The notes beneath the pieces were generated by a model. The model saw only the letters and a list, made by a program, of their open reading frames with translations. It made no database searches and was not told the origin of the DNA. A DNA stretch of 64,000 nucleotides from Aradus depressus (taxonomy: Eukaryota > Arthropoda > Insecta > Hemiptera > Aradidae). The position numbers and the translations under genes were made by a program. Positions 11,245-22,489 of the stretch are shown here, piece by piece. The DNA lies in the NCBI GenBank assembly GCA_963662175.1, contig OY759215.1:13319079-13383078 (forward strand), given 5' to 3'. Position 1 is the stretch's first letter. Each line of letters opens with the position of its first letter.

Positions 11245-11649
11245 ATGGTCTGTTTAATTGGGGCTATTCTATGTCGGGTGGTTCTCGTATGTCCGCTTTA
11301 TAATGAAGCTTGGCCCCACCTGCTAGCTAGCCTTCCGGATCTGATGTCGGGTCCAGCTCAACTTCAAACTTGGCTAATGATCTCCACAAATGAGACATTT
11401 CGGATTTTGAATCTCAAGAAGCCAGCCATGCTCAAGAATTACTTGGTCGACCCTCGGGTAGTCAATTTTTATGAAATATACTCTTCCAACATCTATTTAT
11501 ATTCGAATACAACGATAAGTTTTCTTAAAGAATGGAGAAAAAGAAATCGAGTTGATTCATTTATTTACAGAATTTTCGGTGGGAGACAGTCTTATCTAGT
11601 CTCTTTGTTGTCTTCTTACATAACAACTCTTCAATGGCTTCACTTTTAA
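11245..11649 (+). pseudogene. Possible non-LTR retrotransposon C-terminal relic
   Basis: A 134-codon open stretch, long for this window. Its first half reads CPLYNEAWPHLLASLPDL and PAQLQTWLM, resembling the segment that follows the Cys/His knuckle in non-LTR reverse transcriptases (CPLY..., then a hydrophobic helix and a Trp). The upstream knuckle and catalytic core are absent, and the second half matches nothing I recognise. An unknown small gene cannot be excluded, but there is no start context or splice evidence. Confidence 0.4.
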
Positions 11650-11749
11650 AGAGAAGTCAACTACGCACTTGACAATAAATTACAACAACTTTACATGTCT
11701 ACCTTATGATTTGTTTATTTATGGGAACAGATTTTTGACATTCCTATAC
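11650..11749. other. Flank of the Penelope-like insertion
   Basis: AT-rich, no gene. Confidence 0.4.
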
Positions 11750-11761
11750 TTATAGTATAAG
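11750..11761. repeat. Left TSD of the Penelope-like element
   Basis: TTATAGTATAAG, repeated exactly at 13484-13495. Confidence 0.8.
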
Positions 11762-11805
11762 CAACTTCTAAGTTGAGAAACGCGGACATATTGTGGAAAC
11801 TTGTA

Positions 11806-12284
11806 ATAAATAGATAAAACAAACTTATTTTTGAAATATTGTCTATTCCACTAAAGATATATATATACATATATAACTACCGGTTTCGGCTTTATACCAT
11901 CGTCAGGTCTAGTTATGAACTAAGTCAGTTTGCAGAGAGCGACCCTTCAAATACATCTCAGGTCAAAGGCTATTAAAACTTGGGAGTCCCCCGGCTGTAC
12001 CGTTAGCTAACTCATGAAATATTTCTTAACAAAACCTAGTTCTAAATTTACATAAAACAATGTCACTAGACTAATCGTGGAAAAATAACAAATAAATAAG
12101 CACAAATACAAGTAAATAATAAAAATAGAAATAAAATTAATAATAATGTTAAGATTTAGATAACTTGAAACATATATGTGGAACCAAATATTAATAACAG
12201 ATAATACAAACATATATGTGGAAACAGAACTGGTTTAGGCTGTTAACAAAGGGGAATAGTTGAAATAAATTTGGTCATTCATAC
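11806..12284 (-). repeat. Left terminal repeat of the Penelope-like element
   Basis: Inverted complement of 13009-13487 with no length difference (paired coordinates always sum to 25293). On the minus strand it holds CTGACGA ... GAAAC, an intact hammerhead-like core at 11883-11906. The 68-codon open frame in this arm also occurs in the other arm and is a by-product. Confidence 0.95.
11883..11906 (-). ncRNA. Hammerhead-like core in the Penelope terminal repeat
   Basis: Minus strand: CTGACGA, a 12-base hairpin segment with GGT/GCC pairing, then GAAAC. Penelope-like terminal repeats are known to encode hammerhead ribozymes; both conserved boxes are present here. Flanking helices I and III were not modelled. 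Confidence 0.55.
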
Positions 12285-12994
12285 ATGGAGATCAAAATTA
12301 ATAACAAGAAATTCGAATTTAGCATTCACAGAAAACCGACTACAACAGACACGGTAATACACCCATCTTCTAACTGTCCTTCCAGTTACAAATACGCGGC
12401 CTTTTATTCTATGTTCCACAGAGCCTACTCCATTCCAATGACCCAACAATCAAAAGATAAAGAACTTAAGATTATTAAGGAAATAGCCAAAAACAATAGC
12501 TATCCACAAAAAACAATAAATAAAATTGAAAAGAAGGTCAAAAATCATAATTTTAGGAACAAACTGACCAAATTAGAAACACAAAATAAAGTTTATAATA
12601 AATGGGTCAGCTTAACTTACCACGGAAAAATTTCAGAAAAAATAGGTAAAGAGTTGAAAAAAGAAGGTTTCAATATCGGGTTTAAAACTATCAATCCCAT
12701 AAGCCAGTGCCTAGAGGTAGGGACAAAACAGATATTGAAAATAAAAGCGGTGTTTATAGTCTAGAGTGTGCGACGTGCAGTCAATTATACATTGGACAGA
12801 CAGGACGTCGTTTTAGGGAAAGAATTAAAGAACACACGGCCGAAATAAAGAACCGAGGAAACCGTTCTACATTCGCGACCCATATAATTGACAATAGCCA
12901 CACTTTCGACCCATCTACAGGCATCAAATATCTCCATTATTGCCCAAAAAGCAGGCTACTTAATAGCTTAGAGCAATTAGAAATAAATAGCTAA
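12285..12994 (+). pseudogene. Penelope-like reverse transcriptase C-terminus plus GIY-YIG nuclease, frameshifted
   Basis: The first frame (12285-12764) starts immediately after the left arm and encodes FEFSIHRKPTTTDT, SSNCPSSYKYAAFYSM and MFHRAYSIPMT, the region after the catalytic YxDD box of Penelope reverse transcriptases; the catalytic core itself is missing. The second frame (from about 12707) encodes GVYSLECATC, LYIGQTGRRFRERIKEH and a later Glu, the GIY-YIG endonuclease domain with its conserved Tyr, Arg and Glu region, ending at 12992-12994. The frames join across one shift near 12710-12725 (between ISQC and RDKTDIENKSGVY). A 5'-truncated, frameshifted, non-autonomous copy. Confidence 0.9.
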
Positions 12995-13008
12995 CAAAAG
13001 GAACATTT

Positions 13009-13487
13009 GTATGAATGACCAAATTTATTTCAACTATTCCCCTTTGTTAACAGCCTAAACCAGTTCTGTTTCCACATATATGTTTGTATTATCTGTTATT
13101 AATATTTGGTTCCACATATATGTTTCAAGTTATCTAAATCTTAACATTATTATTAATTTTATTTCTATTTTTATTATTTACTTGTATTTGTACTTATTTA
13201 TTTGTTATTTTTCCACGATTAGTCTAGTGACATTGTTTTATGTAAATTTAGAACTAGGTTTTGTTAAGAAATATTTCATGAGTTAGCTAACGGTACAGCC
13301 GGGGGACTCCCAAGTTTTAATAGCCTTTGACCTGAGATGTATTTGAAGGGTCGCTCTCTGCAAACTGACTTAGTTCATAACTAGACCTGACGATGGTATA
13401 AAGCCGACACCGGTAGTTATATATGTATATATATATCTTTAGTGGAATAGACAATATTTCAAAAATAAGTTTGTTTTATCTATTTAT
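13009..13487 (+). repeat. Right terminal repeat of the Penelope-like element
   Basis: Inverted copy of the left arm. Its hammerhead-like core at 13387-13410 reads CTGACGA ... GACAC, with one change in the GAAAC box relative to the left arm. The second difference I saw is a single base within the AT-rich part. Confidence 0.95.
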
Positions 13488-13495
13488 AGTATAAG
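13484..13495. repeat. Right TSD of the Penelope-like element
   Basis: Exact copy of 11750-11761. Confidence 0.8.
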
Positions 13496-14266
13496 GAAGT
13501 ATGCCATAAAAAATTATGTATTCGTGCAAAAATCCGCGATCAAGTTTTTCAACAGAATTTCACATTTTAAGATCCCCTGAATACGTTTTGATCATTTTCG
13601 CGATGATGACATCATCATTGACATTGTCTTCCTCTCTCTCTCTCTTTCTCTGTCTTTGTATGTTATTGGAACATTGTGGACTTAAAAATTAAAATGAAGA
13701 TGTCATTGTGAGAAAATCAGTATGTTAGATATTACACTGGTGATCTTGAACGTTTCGTCCTTGTTCGCCCAATATCCCATTTCTAATTTTAAGCTGTCGA
13801 AATGTTAAAAATTCTCTGTCTCATTTCTCTTTTTTAAACAGTAACACTTATAAATAAGGAGCTCTACTGCATATGCAGAACAAAATTCCATTAATCTTAG
13901 CGGATAGTGGGATTAAGCGCGTTTATACACCACTTTACTTCGGTACCTAAATACATTTTACAAGATGCTTATAGCCTAATCAATAATCTCTCCAAATAAA
14001 GTTGTAGAGAAAACTGAGAGGCACATTCTAAATAAATTATGATTTTTTCGAAGTCCGTTCAGCTTGCGAGGTACATGACAAAAACCGTCTTTAAACCCAT
14101 TTGTTTAGACTTTCGCTTGATTTACGCAAAACCTTTAAGTCCTATCGAAATATTGGTCCTTACAAAAAAAGTTCCTTATACAATTTTTAACTACTACCTA
14201 AATGTCTTTAGATTACAGGTAAGATCAATTTAAGCGCTCTACAAAATGTATTAAATTATTTAGGTA
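13496..14266. other. Unassigned stretch
   Basis: Short CT microsatellite near 13629-13655. A 64-codon open frame at 14039-14233 has no recognisable domain. Confidence 0.4.
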
Positions 14267-14269
14267 TAT

Positions 14270-14301
<32 letters not shown>

Positions 14302-14334
14302 TTTTTTTATGGGAACAGACTAATTAGTTCAGAA

Positions 14335-14369
<35 letters not shown>
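14267..14369. repeat. TA repeat followed by a T25/A31 hairpin
   Basis: A short TA microsatellite, then 25 T (14284-14308), a 30-base spacer and 31 A (14339-14369). The two homopolymers are complementary and would form a hairpin. It may be two facing poly-A tails of retro-insertions. Confidence 0.85.
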
Positions 14370-14373
<4 letters not shown>

Positions 14374-14867
14374 TGGGTCATCTCCAAGAGACATAGGAGG
14401 AGATTCAGAAATGATTTTAAAGTCAGGATAAAAAATTGTGAAGTTTTGTTCGTCTTGGTGAAAATAGAATATCGCATTGAAGTTAAACCCCCTTAAATAG
14501 AAGCTTATGTTTTAAAAATGAGTCCATAATGTTATAGTGAAGTTATTGTTTTTTTTCTTGTTATTTTTTTTTACCTGAAGATAACCCAGGGGAGTGTTTG
14601 AGGAAGGGAGGAAGGTGGAGTGCCAACAGATGACTAAAGTGTGGAAGTGGCATTTCAATCAGGACTCTCCCCCCGATCTAGGGGCTGCTGGACAGACAGA
14701 CAAACAGAGAGGTGTCTGCAAGTCAGTTAACAGACGGGTTAATTCAATCTGTCTCCAATTAGCACATCACTTACCTACCCCTTTGTATTCAGCTAACTCT
14801 GTGTCTGTGTTGCCTTATTCCACTCTCCCTGTAATCTCACCAAATTTTTTTTTTTTTACTTTAGGAA
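14370..14867. other. Unassigned stretch
   Basis: The 97-codon open frame at 14594-14887 has no recognisable domain and begins without a convincing start context. Confidence 0.4.
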
Positions 14868-15540
14868 GTATTGGGGAATGTATGTAAACAGAAATTCGAT
14901 GTTTAGTTTTCAATAGAATTTTACGTTTTTACGGAGTCAGTTTTTCTGAAATTTTAACATAGTATTTCTAACTAGTTACTTAACTTATGTCTGGGGAAGT
15001 AGAACTACTTGTCTGTTTATGTGTGCGTCTTTGAACACGATAACTCGATAATTATATATGTGTATCCAGAACCCAATAAGGACGACACCTGTTGATTTTC
15101 AGCTAAATCAGACGAAGGAAAATGGGGGATTAACGACGTAACCCTAAACTCTAATGACTGTCGTTGTAATAAATGTATTGACAAGAACTTTCATACGTTA
15201 ATTCAAAACTCTAGAAGGACGATACATATTAATTTTTTATGAATTCAGCCTGAATACCGAAAACACAGTTGATTATTTTGTGGTGGGTAAATAAATTGCT
15301 TGAGATTCACATCAAATGTTCAGAACTCTATAAGAACGACATTTATTGATTTCAGCCAATTTCGGCCAAAATAAAATGTGTGGGATCAGAGGAAGAAGGC
15401 CCAACTAAAAATACCTAACACATTTCGATGTATCGAAAGTATCAACATAAAATTTAGTACGATGGTTCAGAAGTCCCTGAGTAAGTTGACTATTGATTTT
15501 CAACAAAATCGGTAAATTAGTTTCAGAGGACGAGCGAAAA
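14868..15540 (-). repeat. Family C copy with several modules, minus strand
   Basis: Starts with the tail module (AGAAATTCGATGTTTAGTTT) and continues through about four modules, each with a version of ACTCTAATAACTGTCG, TGTATCGACA, AAGGACGACACCTATTGATT and a poorly conserved G-rich segment. It stops abruptly where a Penelope relic begins. Confidence 0.75.
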
Positions 15541-15544
15541 CTCT

Positions 15545-15620
15545 TGCTCAGCTTCCGACCAGTCTGTCCAATATAAAAACAGTTACAATAATTAGTTTTA
15601 TACACTCCTAATTTTTTTTT
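15545..15620 (-). pseudogene. Penelope-like GIY-YIG nuclease relic
   Basis: The minus strand encodes YKTNYCNCFYIGQTGRKL, which matches the N-terminal part of the Penelope GIY-YIG domain (compare YSLECATCSQLYIGQTGRRF at 12764-12820). The rest of the domain is lost at the junction with family C. Confidence 0.7.
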
Positions 15621-16249
15621 GTGATTTTGAATGTTGATATATCGTAGAATGTTTACCGCTATTCCTTCGACCTCATAGCGCCCCGCTATCTTCCGTCCAC
15701 TTTAATGTTATGAATGTATTGCAGTTATTTTTTTTATGACACTACACATGGGCCATACACGCCTATAAGAGCCGATACTATTGCCAATTATCGTCATAAA
15801 GTCTGGGTTACGCCCCATAAAGTGCTGTTGGGATTCGAGCCCTATACATCTACATTTAAGGTACCAGCCGAATCTCCCACTTTATAGGGTGCTCTACCTT
15901 CAATTTAGTATCAACTCAATTTGCCATCGTAAAAATTCTTTACAACTTTATGTTCACGTTATGATAAGACGGATGTTTGAGATGGTCAATATAAAGGAAT
16001 GTGTACATGGCTCTACGAATAACATAGGTTCATTAGTTCTTTTATAGGACGGTATTGCATTGCGCCAAATCGTATAACTGCGCTTATTTTAAAATATATA
16101 CAAATTCAAAAACACCAAAACATATTTTATTAAGACTGCTTATGTACGGGAAAAGGAAGAGAAATTGGGGGATTTGAAGGAGCTCAATTCAAAAACCCCA
16201 ATAACTGCCGATCTTTTAAATTATGTTTTAACAGACTTACAGATGATGA
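15621..16249. other. Unassigned stretch
   Basis: GGGATTCGAGCCC near 15830-15843 resembles a B box. The 88-codon open frame at 15781-16047 has no recognisable domain. Confidence 0.4.
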
Positions 16250-16276
16250 GGGCAACCTCGAAAGCCGCCTAGATAC
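16250..16276 (+). ncRNA. Hammerhead-like core, Penelope relic
   Basis: CAGATGA (one change from CTGATGA), then GAGG-GCAA-CCTC, a perfect 4-bp stem closed by a GNRA tetraloop, then GAAAG. The stem II geometry is the best in the window, but the U-to-A change in the first box would probably inactivate it. Confidence 0.5.
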
Positions 16277-18107
16277 ATCAGACTACATTTCTATATTAAT
16301 TAATTATGTATTTTTTAGTCGCATTTTTAGGTACATTTTTTCAATGAAACTTGAGTTAGATTTAGCGTCCTGTAAAATCTTCTACACCCATTACCAGAAC
16401 GTGACTTGAGCCCTAACGATTAGGGAGACACGTCGTTGTTCCTGTTAACACAGCTCTCTTATCAAGGACCCTTTATTTGGGGGCACCTACAACACAATCA
16501 GGATCTGTAAATGCTCTAAAGAGATTCGAACTCGATCAGTCGTACGCATAGAGATGTGGCTAAAAAGCCTTCAATTAGCCATCTCACTTATTTCTTTCAG
16601 GAAACTAACAAAATGCCTGGATTTATTCTTTTTAAATAAACGAAAATGTCATGAAAAAAAAACGAAAAAAATCAGTCTAGTGAAGATAATTTTAAGGTTA
16701 TTTTTTACCAGACATTTCAGCGGTTTCATTGTACTTTATATATGTTTCAGAGGCGCTAAAATTGACATAAGAATCGAGAATTGCAAAAAAGTTGCGAGGA
16801 AGTGCCTCCGTTCCCTACTCCTGCACTATTTACTATATGAATTTAAAAGTCGCTGAGCAAGGAGAGGAAATTATCGAGGAGGATAGCGCCAAACAGAGCA
16901 CAGAGGAGGGAGAATACAAGGGGGCACCCGGGAGGGCAGAAAAAGAGTGGGAATCCGCTTACCTCAGGACGATGGGTGTGAGAAGGTGGAAACGGCAGCT
17001 TGAGAATTGAGGCGAAAGATTCTTGCTGGAACCCAGGTTCTACAAGGACGAAAAAAAAAATGTTTAGATTGCACAAACCCCAAGATGTGTTTCAACTATA
17101 ACCTGAAAATTTAAAGTATGCTTAAAAACCGATGCCAACTTAATTAGCTTTTCGATGTGATGAAAAATCCTTTCGATTCAGAGAAAAAAAATACTAAGTT
17201 GCACTGATTCATTTGTTGAAGGGCATGTTCCTTTTCAATTCAATATAAGATACCTTAGTCCACTCGGAAGCTCCGCAGAAGAAGACTTATTAGGAATCGC
17301 TAATTTATTTTATTTTTTTTCTTGTATATCCTTCAATTGGTTTTCATTTATTTTTTTTTTTTTGCCCCTTCTATCGGTTTGAAGTTTCATTACAATCTCC
17401 TCTTTGTTAATGTTGCCAGCCCTCTATTGACGCATCATACTACAAGTTCTCTCCCCTCCAGAAGAACGTTACGCCCTATGTTTGGCATTCATCGACGCCG
17501 ATGACCACAGCCTACAGAAGCCTCTTCACCTCATCCAATATCGGGCTGCCTCCTTTAATTGGAGTCTCAAGTATGCCCGCTAATACAAACCAACTTTCCT
17601 GATTATACAACTCTTACCCCCTCTCCTGTTGTATTTCCCTGCTCTTCAATACAACTTTTCCCTGTCGTCTCCTCAAGCCCCATTGTATTTATCCTTAATT
17701 ATGTACCTTACCTCTGATCAGTTTTGACTTTTGTCAGCCTCTCTTCAAATTTAATTATGAACTACATTTGTGAACTTGAAGTTCATACATTGGATAAATT
17801 TTGAATAATGATCATTCAGTTAGTCCAGATAAGTTAGGACATTTTAAATAATGTGATGGCCACAAGGAATAAGTTAATAACGCGATAAAACCCAGTTTTA
17901 CAGAAGAGCAACTTAAAGTTTGAAGATTTCTCCAAAATCTCATATTAAATTGAAAATTTAAATTATCTCAAATTGGAAATTATTTGTTTCTAAGTGATTT
18001 ATTCAACCTTCATACCTAGTTCTTCTGTTGTTTATATATTATTTAGGAGGTAAAATATAAAAACACGTAAGAATGTTAACAAAATTAATATAATAACAAT
18101 TAGTAGT
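16277..18107. other. Unassigned stretch with a G+C-richer patch
   Basis: At 16792-17010 an open frame of 72 codons is rich in Glu/Lys, and at 17410-17680 there is a CT-rich patch. Neither shows a recognisable domain. The short overlapping frames on both strands prevent a gene call. Confidence 0.4.
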
Positions 18108-18290
18108 ACGATGTCAGGCACTCCTTAAAGACCCCTGCCCTAGGTGAATAAACATTTAGGGTAGGCATAATTTAGGATCCCCATAGTAGAGCTGGACTCA
18201 TGTCCACCAGAGTGACGAAAGAGCGCTCTGGTAGTAGGCGATATGACTTTCTAATTAAAGCCCGGGCATGAGTCATAATAACTTACTAAT
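18108..18290 (+). repeat. SINE-A 3' half
   Basis: From GATGTCAGGCACTCCTTAAA through ATGTCCACCAGAGTGACGAA and GAGCGCTCTGGTAGTAG to CCCGGGCATGAGTCATAATA. Head missing. Confidence 0.85.
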
Positions 18291-18384
18291 ATTCAAACAA
18301 ACACAAAAGGTGACAATTTGAAAAATGTAATTTATACATTTAAACAAAATAGAAAAGAAATATTAAAAGAAAAAAAATGTCATC

Positions 18385-18955
18385 GCTGAATCACAGGCAA
18401 AGTACCCAACACGAATTAATTAAGGTTTCCCTCTCCCTCCAAAATCAATCGTAATTTGGGTTAAATATCTATACTTGGACTTACAAACGGACTTCTGAAT
18501 ACAAATAAATTTTCTGTCGATACATTATTATATATTAAATATATATTGGTTGTTCTTAGGGTTTTTGGCTCGTGTCCCTCCTCCGATCCCCCTCTTCCTT
18601 TGACCAGTTTTGCTACAAATTAATAGGCGTTGTCTTATGAGAATTTGAATTTAAATATGAAATTTCAAGTGGATTAAAGTTTTTGTGTTGAGCACCCCTC
18701 TTCCTAATCCTCCCTTCCATTGGACTGAAGATCAATAGATGTCACCCTTATGGAGTTAGGGTGGGTACAAATGCACAATTACGTGTTGGTACATTCATTC
18801 TATCGAGAGTTATCATGTTCACAGACAGACAGTATTTTTTTTTTCCTTTTTTAAATCAGATGGTCGAAAAACATGAAATTTCGGTGAAAACAGAACATCG
18901 AATTTCTGACCGATTACATAACGTCCCCTATACTTCATACAGCTGGGATCATGTA
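18385..18955 (+). repeat. Family C copy, near full length
   Basis: Head (GAATCACAGGCAAAGTACCC), CTCTCCCTCC segment, about two modules, then the tail (GGTCGAAAAACATGAAATTT, CGAATTTCTGACCGATTACA, CCCCTATACTTCATACAGCT). Confidence 0.8.
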
Positions 18956-19299
18956 GTTGAGTGGTTAATGTAATGTGTTCTATGTGTGTTAGATGTAACG
19001 CGGTTCCAGGACGACGTCGTTCTCCCTAACAAGAACCATGTTATATCATAAACACATTTTCATATTCCCTTTTCCGACTCCCCATTTGAATATTTTCTGC
19101 AGTAACGGCCACATTCTTATTTTGTATGGAAATTTCATTATGGGGCTGTAAACAGATCCAATTTACTTTTCGCCCCAATTCCATATAAGTTGGGGACGGC
19201 TGAAATCTAAAATAGACCCTCTGTTTAACCCCACCCGCTTTCTTGATACAGTTTTACTAAAAAAAACTGAATGGGCAGATTTACACATTACAGTTGAAT
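18956..19299. other. Unassigned stretch
   Basis: Nothing recognised. Confidence 0.4.
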
Positions 19300-19372
19300 G
19301 TGATAGAAAAAAAGTCTTCGGTAAATCACCAGCTATTCATAGCTGGAAGTTCACTTCCCCCACACAAAAATA
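19300..19372 (+). repeat. Family C head fragment
   Basis: TCTTCGGTAAATCACCAGCT followed by CACTTCCCCCA matches the start of family C. Confidence 0.55.
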
Positions 19373-19403
19373 TTATATTCTTTTCTATACCTCGCACATT
19401 GGG

Positions 19404-19437
19404 ACCTGATGAAGGGACGTAAGAACATCCCGAAACA
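19404..19437 (+). ncRNA. Hammerhead-like core with both boxes intact
   Basis: CTGATGA (19406-19412) and GAAAC (19432-19436) flank a hairpin with GGGA/TCCC pairing. The surrounding sequence has no Penelope ORF, so it is an isolated terminal-repeat remnant. Together with 51053-51075 and 11883-11906 it is one of three copies in which both boxes are unaltered. Confidence 0.55.
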
Positions 19438-19611
19438 TCGTTGGGATAAAGACACTTCCGAAGAGTTTTAATTTTATTATTATAAGTAGTAGTAATCGAT
19501 ATAAATTTAACAGCACATATAAAATTTCGTATCTATATTTATTCCTTTGGGAGTTATGGAATACCTTCAAATCCAGTGTCATATTTTTATACTTTTATGC
19601 CGATTGATTCA
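19438..19611. other. AT-rich spacer
   Basis: No gene seen. Confidence 0.4.
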
Positions 19612-19784
19612 TTATTTCAGGTTATGAAATCGATGTTGAGTTTTAACCGGAATTTCATGTCTTCTGACCCTTTGTTCCTACAATTTCATGTCTTCTGACC
19701 TCTTTGTTCCTACAATTTCATGTCTTCTGACCTCTTTGTTCCTACAATTTCATGTCTTCTGACCTCTTTGTTCCTACAATTTTT
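19612..19784 (-). repeat. Family C tail fragment amplified as a 32-bp tandem repeat
   Basis: AAATCGATGTTGAGTTTTAA and GGAATTTCATGTCTTCTGAC are family C tail words. From 19653 the unit TTTCATGTCTTCTGACCTCT plus TTGTTCCTACAA repeats about four times at 31-32-bp spacing. Confidence 0.85.
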
Positions 19785-20639
19785 TCATTTTTTTATTTTC
19801 CTTGTCGTGTGTATTAATCTACATACTATACGAAACTCCACCAATCATATTTCCTTCATCCGCTGTATGCAACAATTTTTTCTTTAATATAATTTCCTGG
19901 ATCCTTCTTTGTTCTTTCCACTAGTCCTAGCGTATTATTTTTTTTCCCCCTCTACTTCGCTTTTGACTTTGAAAAATATCGGTCAATTTTGTTTGCATAC
20001 TGTTCAAAAGGTCAGATGCAACATTTTCAACATAATCAATTTTACTAAATGTGAACCTGTTAATTTCATTGATGTGCTCAAGTGAAGTGATTTTGTTTTT
20101 TGCTTGCTTTTAGCCTAATTGAATGTATATTGTACAAAAATTGTCAATAAATGAGAGAAAAAAAGAAATAAATAAACTGCTGAAAAAGTACAATCCACCA
20201 TGAGAACATTGATCTTGTCCACACAATTGAGTCAGAGAAGTATATGTTTGTCTTGTCATAAATTCCTTGTTCCTATGTTTTGCATACGTTCCTTACATTA
20301 TGTAAAGACTCGGGGCAGTTTGAAGACTACAAACTAAATGATGCAAACACGAAGCACTTTTCAGGTCCTTAACGAGGGCTCTATGACCATATAAAACTTC
20401 TACAGTGCATCTACCATCTGCAATCTAATCGTATGGGTTTTTATGTTGCTCTTTTCGTTTGTTGTTTTCTTAGTTGTTGTCTAAAGGCTCCTCCGGTGAT
20501 GATAAAAATGTTATGTTTGTACAGAATTCAGTTTATTCACCTGAACAACTCAGGCTATTGTTGCATAAAGGACTGAGAATACAATCTTGTTTAACTTGTG
20601 AGGGTCTATAAATTTTCGTCGCATTGATCCTATTTCAGA
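19785..20639. other. Unassigned stretch
   Basis: AT-rich DNA, nothing recognised. Confidence 0.4.
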
Positions 20640-21355
20640 ACGAATTAATCTATTAACTTTTTACCCCCCCTCCATAACCAGTCGACTGTTTGCGCTAATG
20701 TTCAACAGTTGACACATAGAGGCTCCTAAATCCTCGCACTGAATTTTGTATTGACAATTGTTTTTGAATTCCCCCTTCCCTTCAGTCGATATCGCTAAAA
20801 TTTGACAGGTTATGTGTTCATTATGTTTTGACTTTAAATATGAAATTTCATGTCGGTACATTTATTACAATGGCAGTTATTAATGTTTTTGAGTTAAGCC
20901 TTCCCCTAATCTCCCCCCCCCCTCCCCCCCGGTTGGCAATTCGGCTGACAATCGATTAGTGTTGTCCTTATGGGGTTGTGGTCACATATGTACAATTTCG
21001 TGTCCTTATGGGGTTGTGGTCACATATGTACAATTGCGTGCCAATACATTCAGACTATCGACAGTTATTAGAGTTTTTATGTTAAACCTCCCCTCTAATC
21101 CCCCCCTCCCTTTGGATGAAAAACAATAGGTGTCGTCGTTAGAGAGTACTGGATTCACATATAAAATTTCGTGTCGATATATTTACTCTGTCGGGAGTTA
21201 TCGTGTTCACTAACACACACACAAACATACAGAAATTTTTTTTTTTGATATTTGGAATCTAGAGGTCGGAAAATATGAAATTCCGTTGAAAACTCGGCAT
21301 CGAATTTTTGACCCATTAAATAACTTCCCCTATATTTCGTATTGGTGGGGAAGTT
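20640..21355 (+). repeat. Family C copy with four or more modules
   Basis: Several consecutive modules, each with a CCCCCTCC-type run, a G/T-rich GGCTGAAAATCAATAGGTGT-like word and an ATCGAGAGTTATTA-like word, then the tail (GAGGTCGGAAAATATGAAAT, AACTTCCCCTATATTTCGTA, GGGGAAGTTATG). Inside it a 40-bp piece starting GTCCTTATGGGGTTGTGGTC is duplicated at about 20963 and 21003. Confidence 0.85.
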
Positions 21356-21570
21356 ATGTGTGTTTCAAAACAACAATTCTCCTCTCTTATTTTGTATGAA
21401 TTGAAAACTGTATTTACTTATTATAAATGTATTTATGTATTAATATTTTTTTATGCTTATATATCTTTAAGTATTTATTTATTCAGTTTTTATTCATTTC
21501 ATTTTACTTTTTTTTAAAAATAGTTTTGTTATTACAACTAATCATGAGTGTGTTAAACACATAAACCTTT
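21356..21570. other. AT-rich spacer
   Basis: No gene seen. Confidence 0.4.
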
Positions 21571-22165
21571 TTTTTTTTTTTTTTGTCTTAATAATGTTGG
21601 TCGCAACTGTAGCCATGACGCAACAACCAGCTACCAAGAGGACTTGATTGATAGTGGATGTCCTGACATTTCCTGGTTGGCGTGAGAGAGGAAGGCTACC
21701 CAGCGGTAGCTCCTCAGAGCGAAATTTAAAAACAATGAATATTATGATTATTATCAATGAATATTATGAGGATATTATGATTTTGTTTCTAGAAGGGCGG
21801 TTGCAATTTGGGATTATGTTAAGTCACGGTTCCACCTCCTCTTCAATCTCCTGGGAGGATTGTGTGGTGAAGAAAGTGAGTGGATGTATGAATTTGGGTA
21901 TGAATGCAATTTGCTATGGAAACGTCTGTAAAGGTCCTGAATTGTGTCGTGTACTGTGTTTATAATTTGGTCATTGTGGAGTGTTCTGTTACTTACGTAT
22001 GGTGTGCATTGTGTAATGAGTCTGAGTGTCATTGACTGGAAAACCTGGAGAGTTTCAGGTTAGATATTTTAGCCGAACCGTAGAATTGTGAGCCATACAT
22101 CCAGAATGGTTTTAGTAGAAATGTGTAGCAATTACGCTTTTGTGTTAAGGGTTATAAATCTAATT
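21571..22165 (-). mobile_element. Jockey-type retrotransposon, second copy, minus strand
   Basis: Starts with a poly-T run (the poly-A tail on the other strand), then a 3' UTR homologous to that of 2451-2780, then the reverse transcriptase end. Minus-strand peptides are TLRLITQCTPY, SNRTLHNDQ and NPPRRLKRRWNRDLT, preceded by a frame-shifted segment reading QKRNCYTFLLKPFW. Both copies begin at nearly the same position of the element (QKRNCYT). Diverged and frameshifted; no clean TSD found. Confidence 0.85.
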
Positions 22166-22489
22166 TATAATCTATCTTAATGTATAAATTTTTTTTGACG
22201 TATCCTGTTACCATGTATTGGTTTAACGGAAATAAAATTATTAATATTATAAATTCAGGACGGTTTTTGGCATGTATCATATCATATAAACTCGTTATAT
22301 TTCATATAGCTCTTTGTGGGCAACCTTTCTTTTTAAAAGAATTTTTATTATAGCATATAAAGATTTATTAACAAGCAATTTATAAATAAACCGAATTATG
22401 GAACTTACTCCGTTCTGTTTTTTTAATATCGCTACTTTTTTTTTTTTTTTTTCAATGAACCCTTTTTTATTTACAGTCCTCGACTACGA
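22166..22489. other. AT-rich spacer
   Basis: No gene seen. Confidence 0.4.

Larger units (their letters stand above)
11762..13483 (+). mobile_element. Penelope-like element with inverted terminal repeats
   Basis: A 1.72-kb copy between 12-bp duplications. It consists of a 44-bp left extension (11762-11805), a 479-bp left terminal repeat (11806-12284), a 5'-truncated ORF (12285-12994), and a 479-bp right terminal repeat in inverted orientation (13009-13487, its last bases shared with the TSD). A terminal repeat pair in inverted orientation with a short extension at one end, a reverse transcriptase thumb and a GIY-YIG domain is the known layout of Penelope-like elements. The arms are the same length and differ at only two positions that I noticed, so the insertion looks recent or the arms have been homogenised. 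Confidence 0.9.

Noticed and set aside
12007..13286. Two nearly identical 68-codon open frames on opposite strands
   Set aside because: They are the same AT-rich frame in the two inverted arms of the Penelope-like element, not a duplicated gene.
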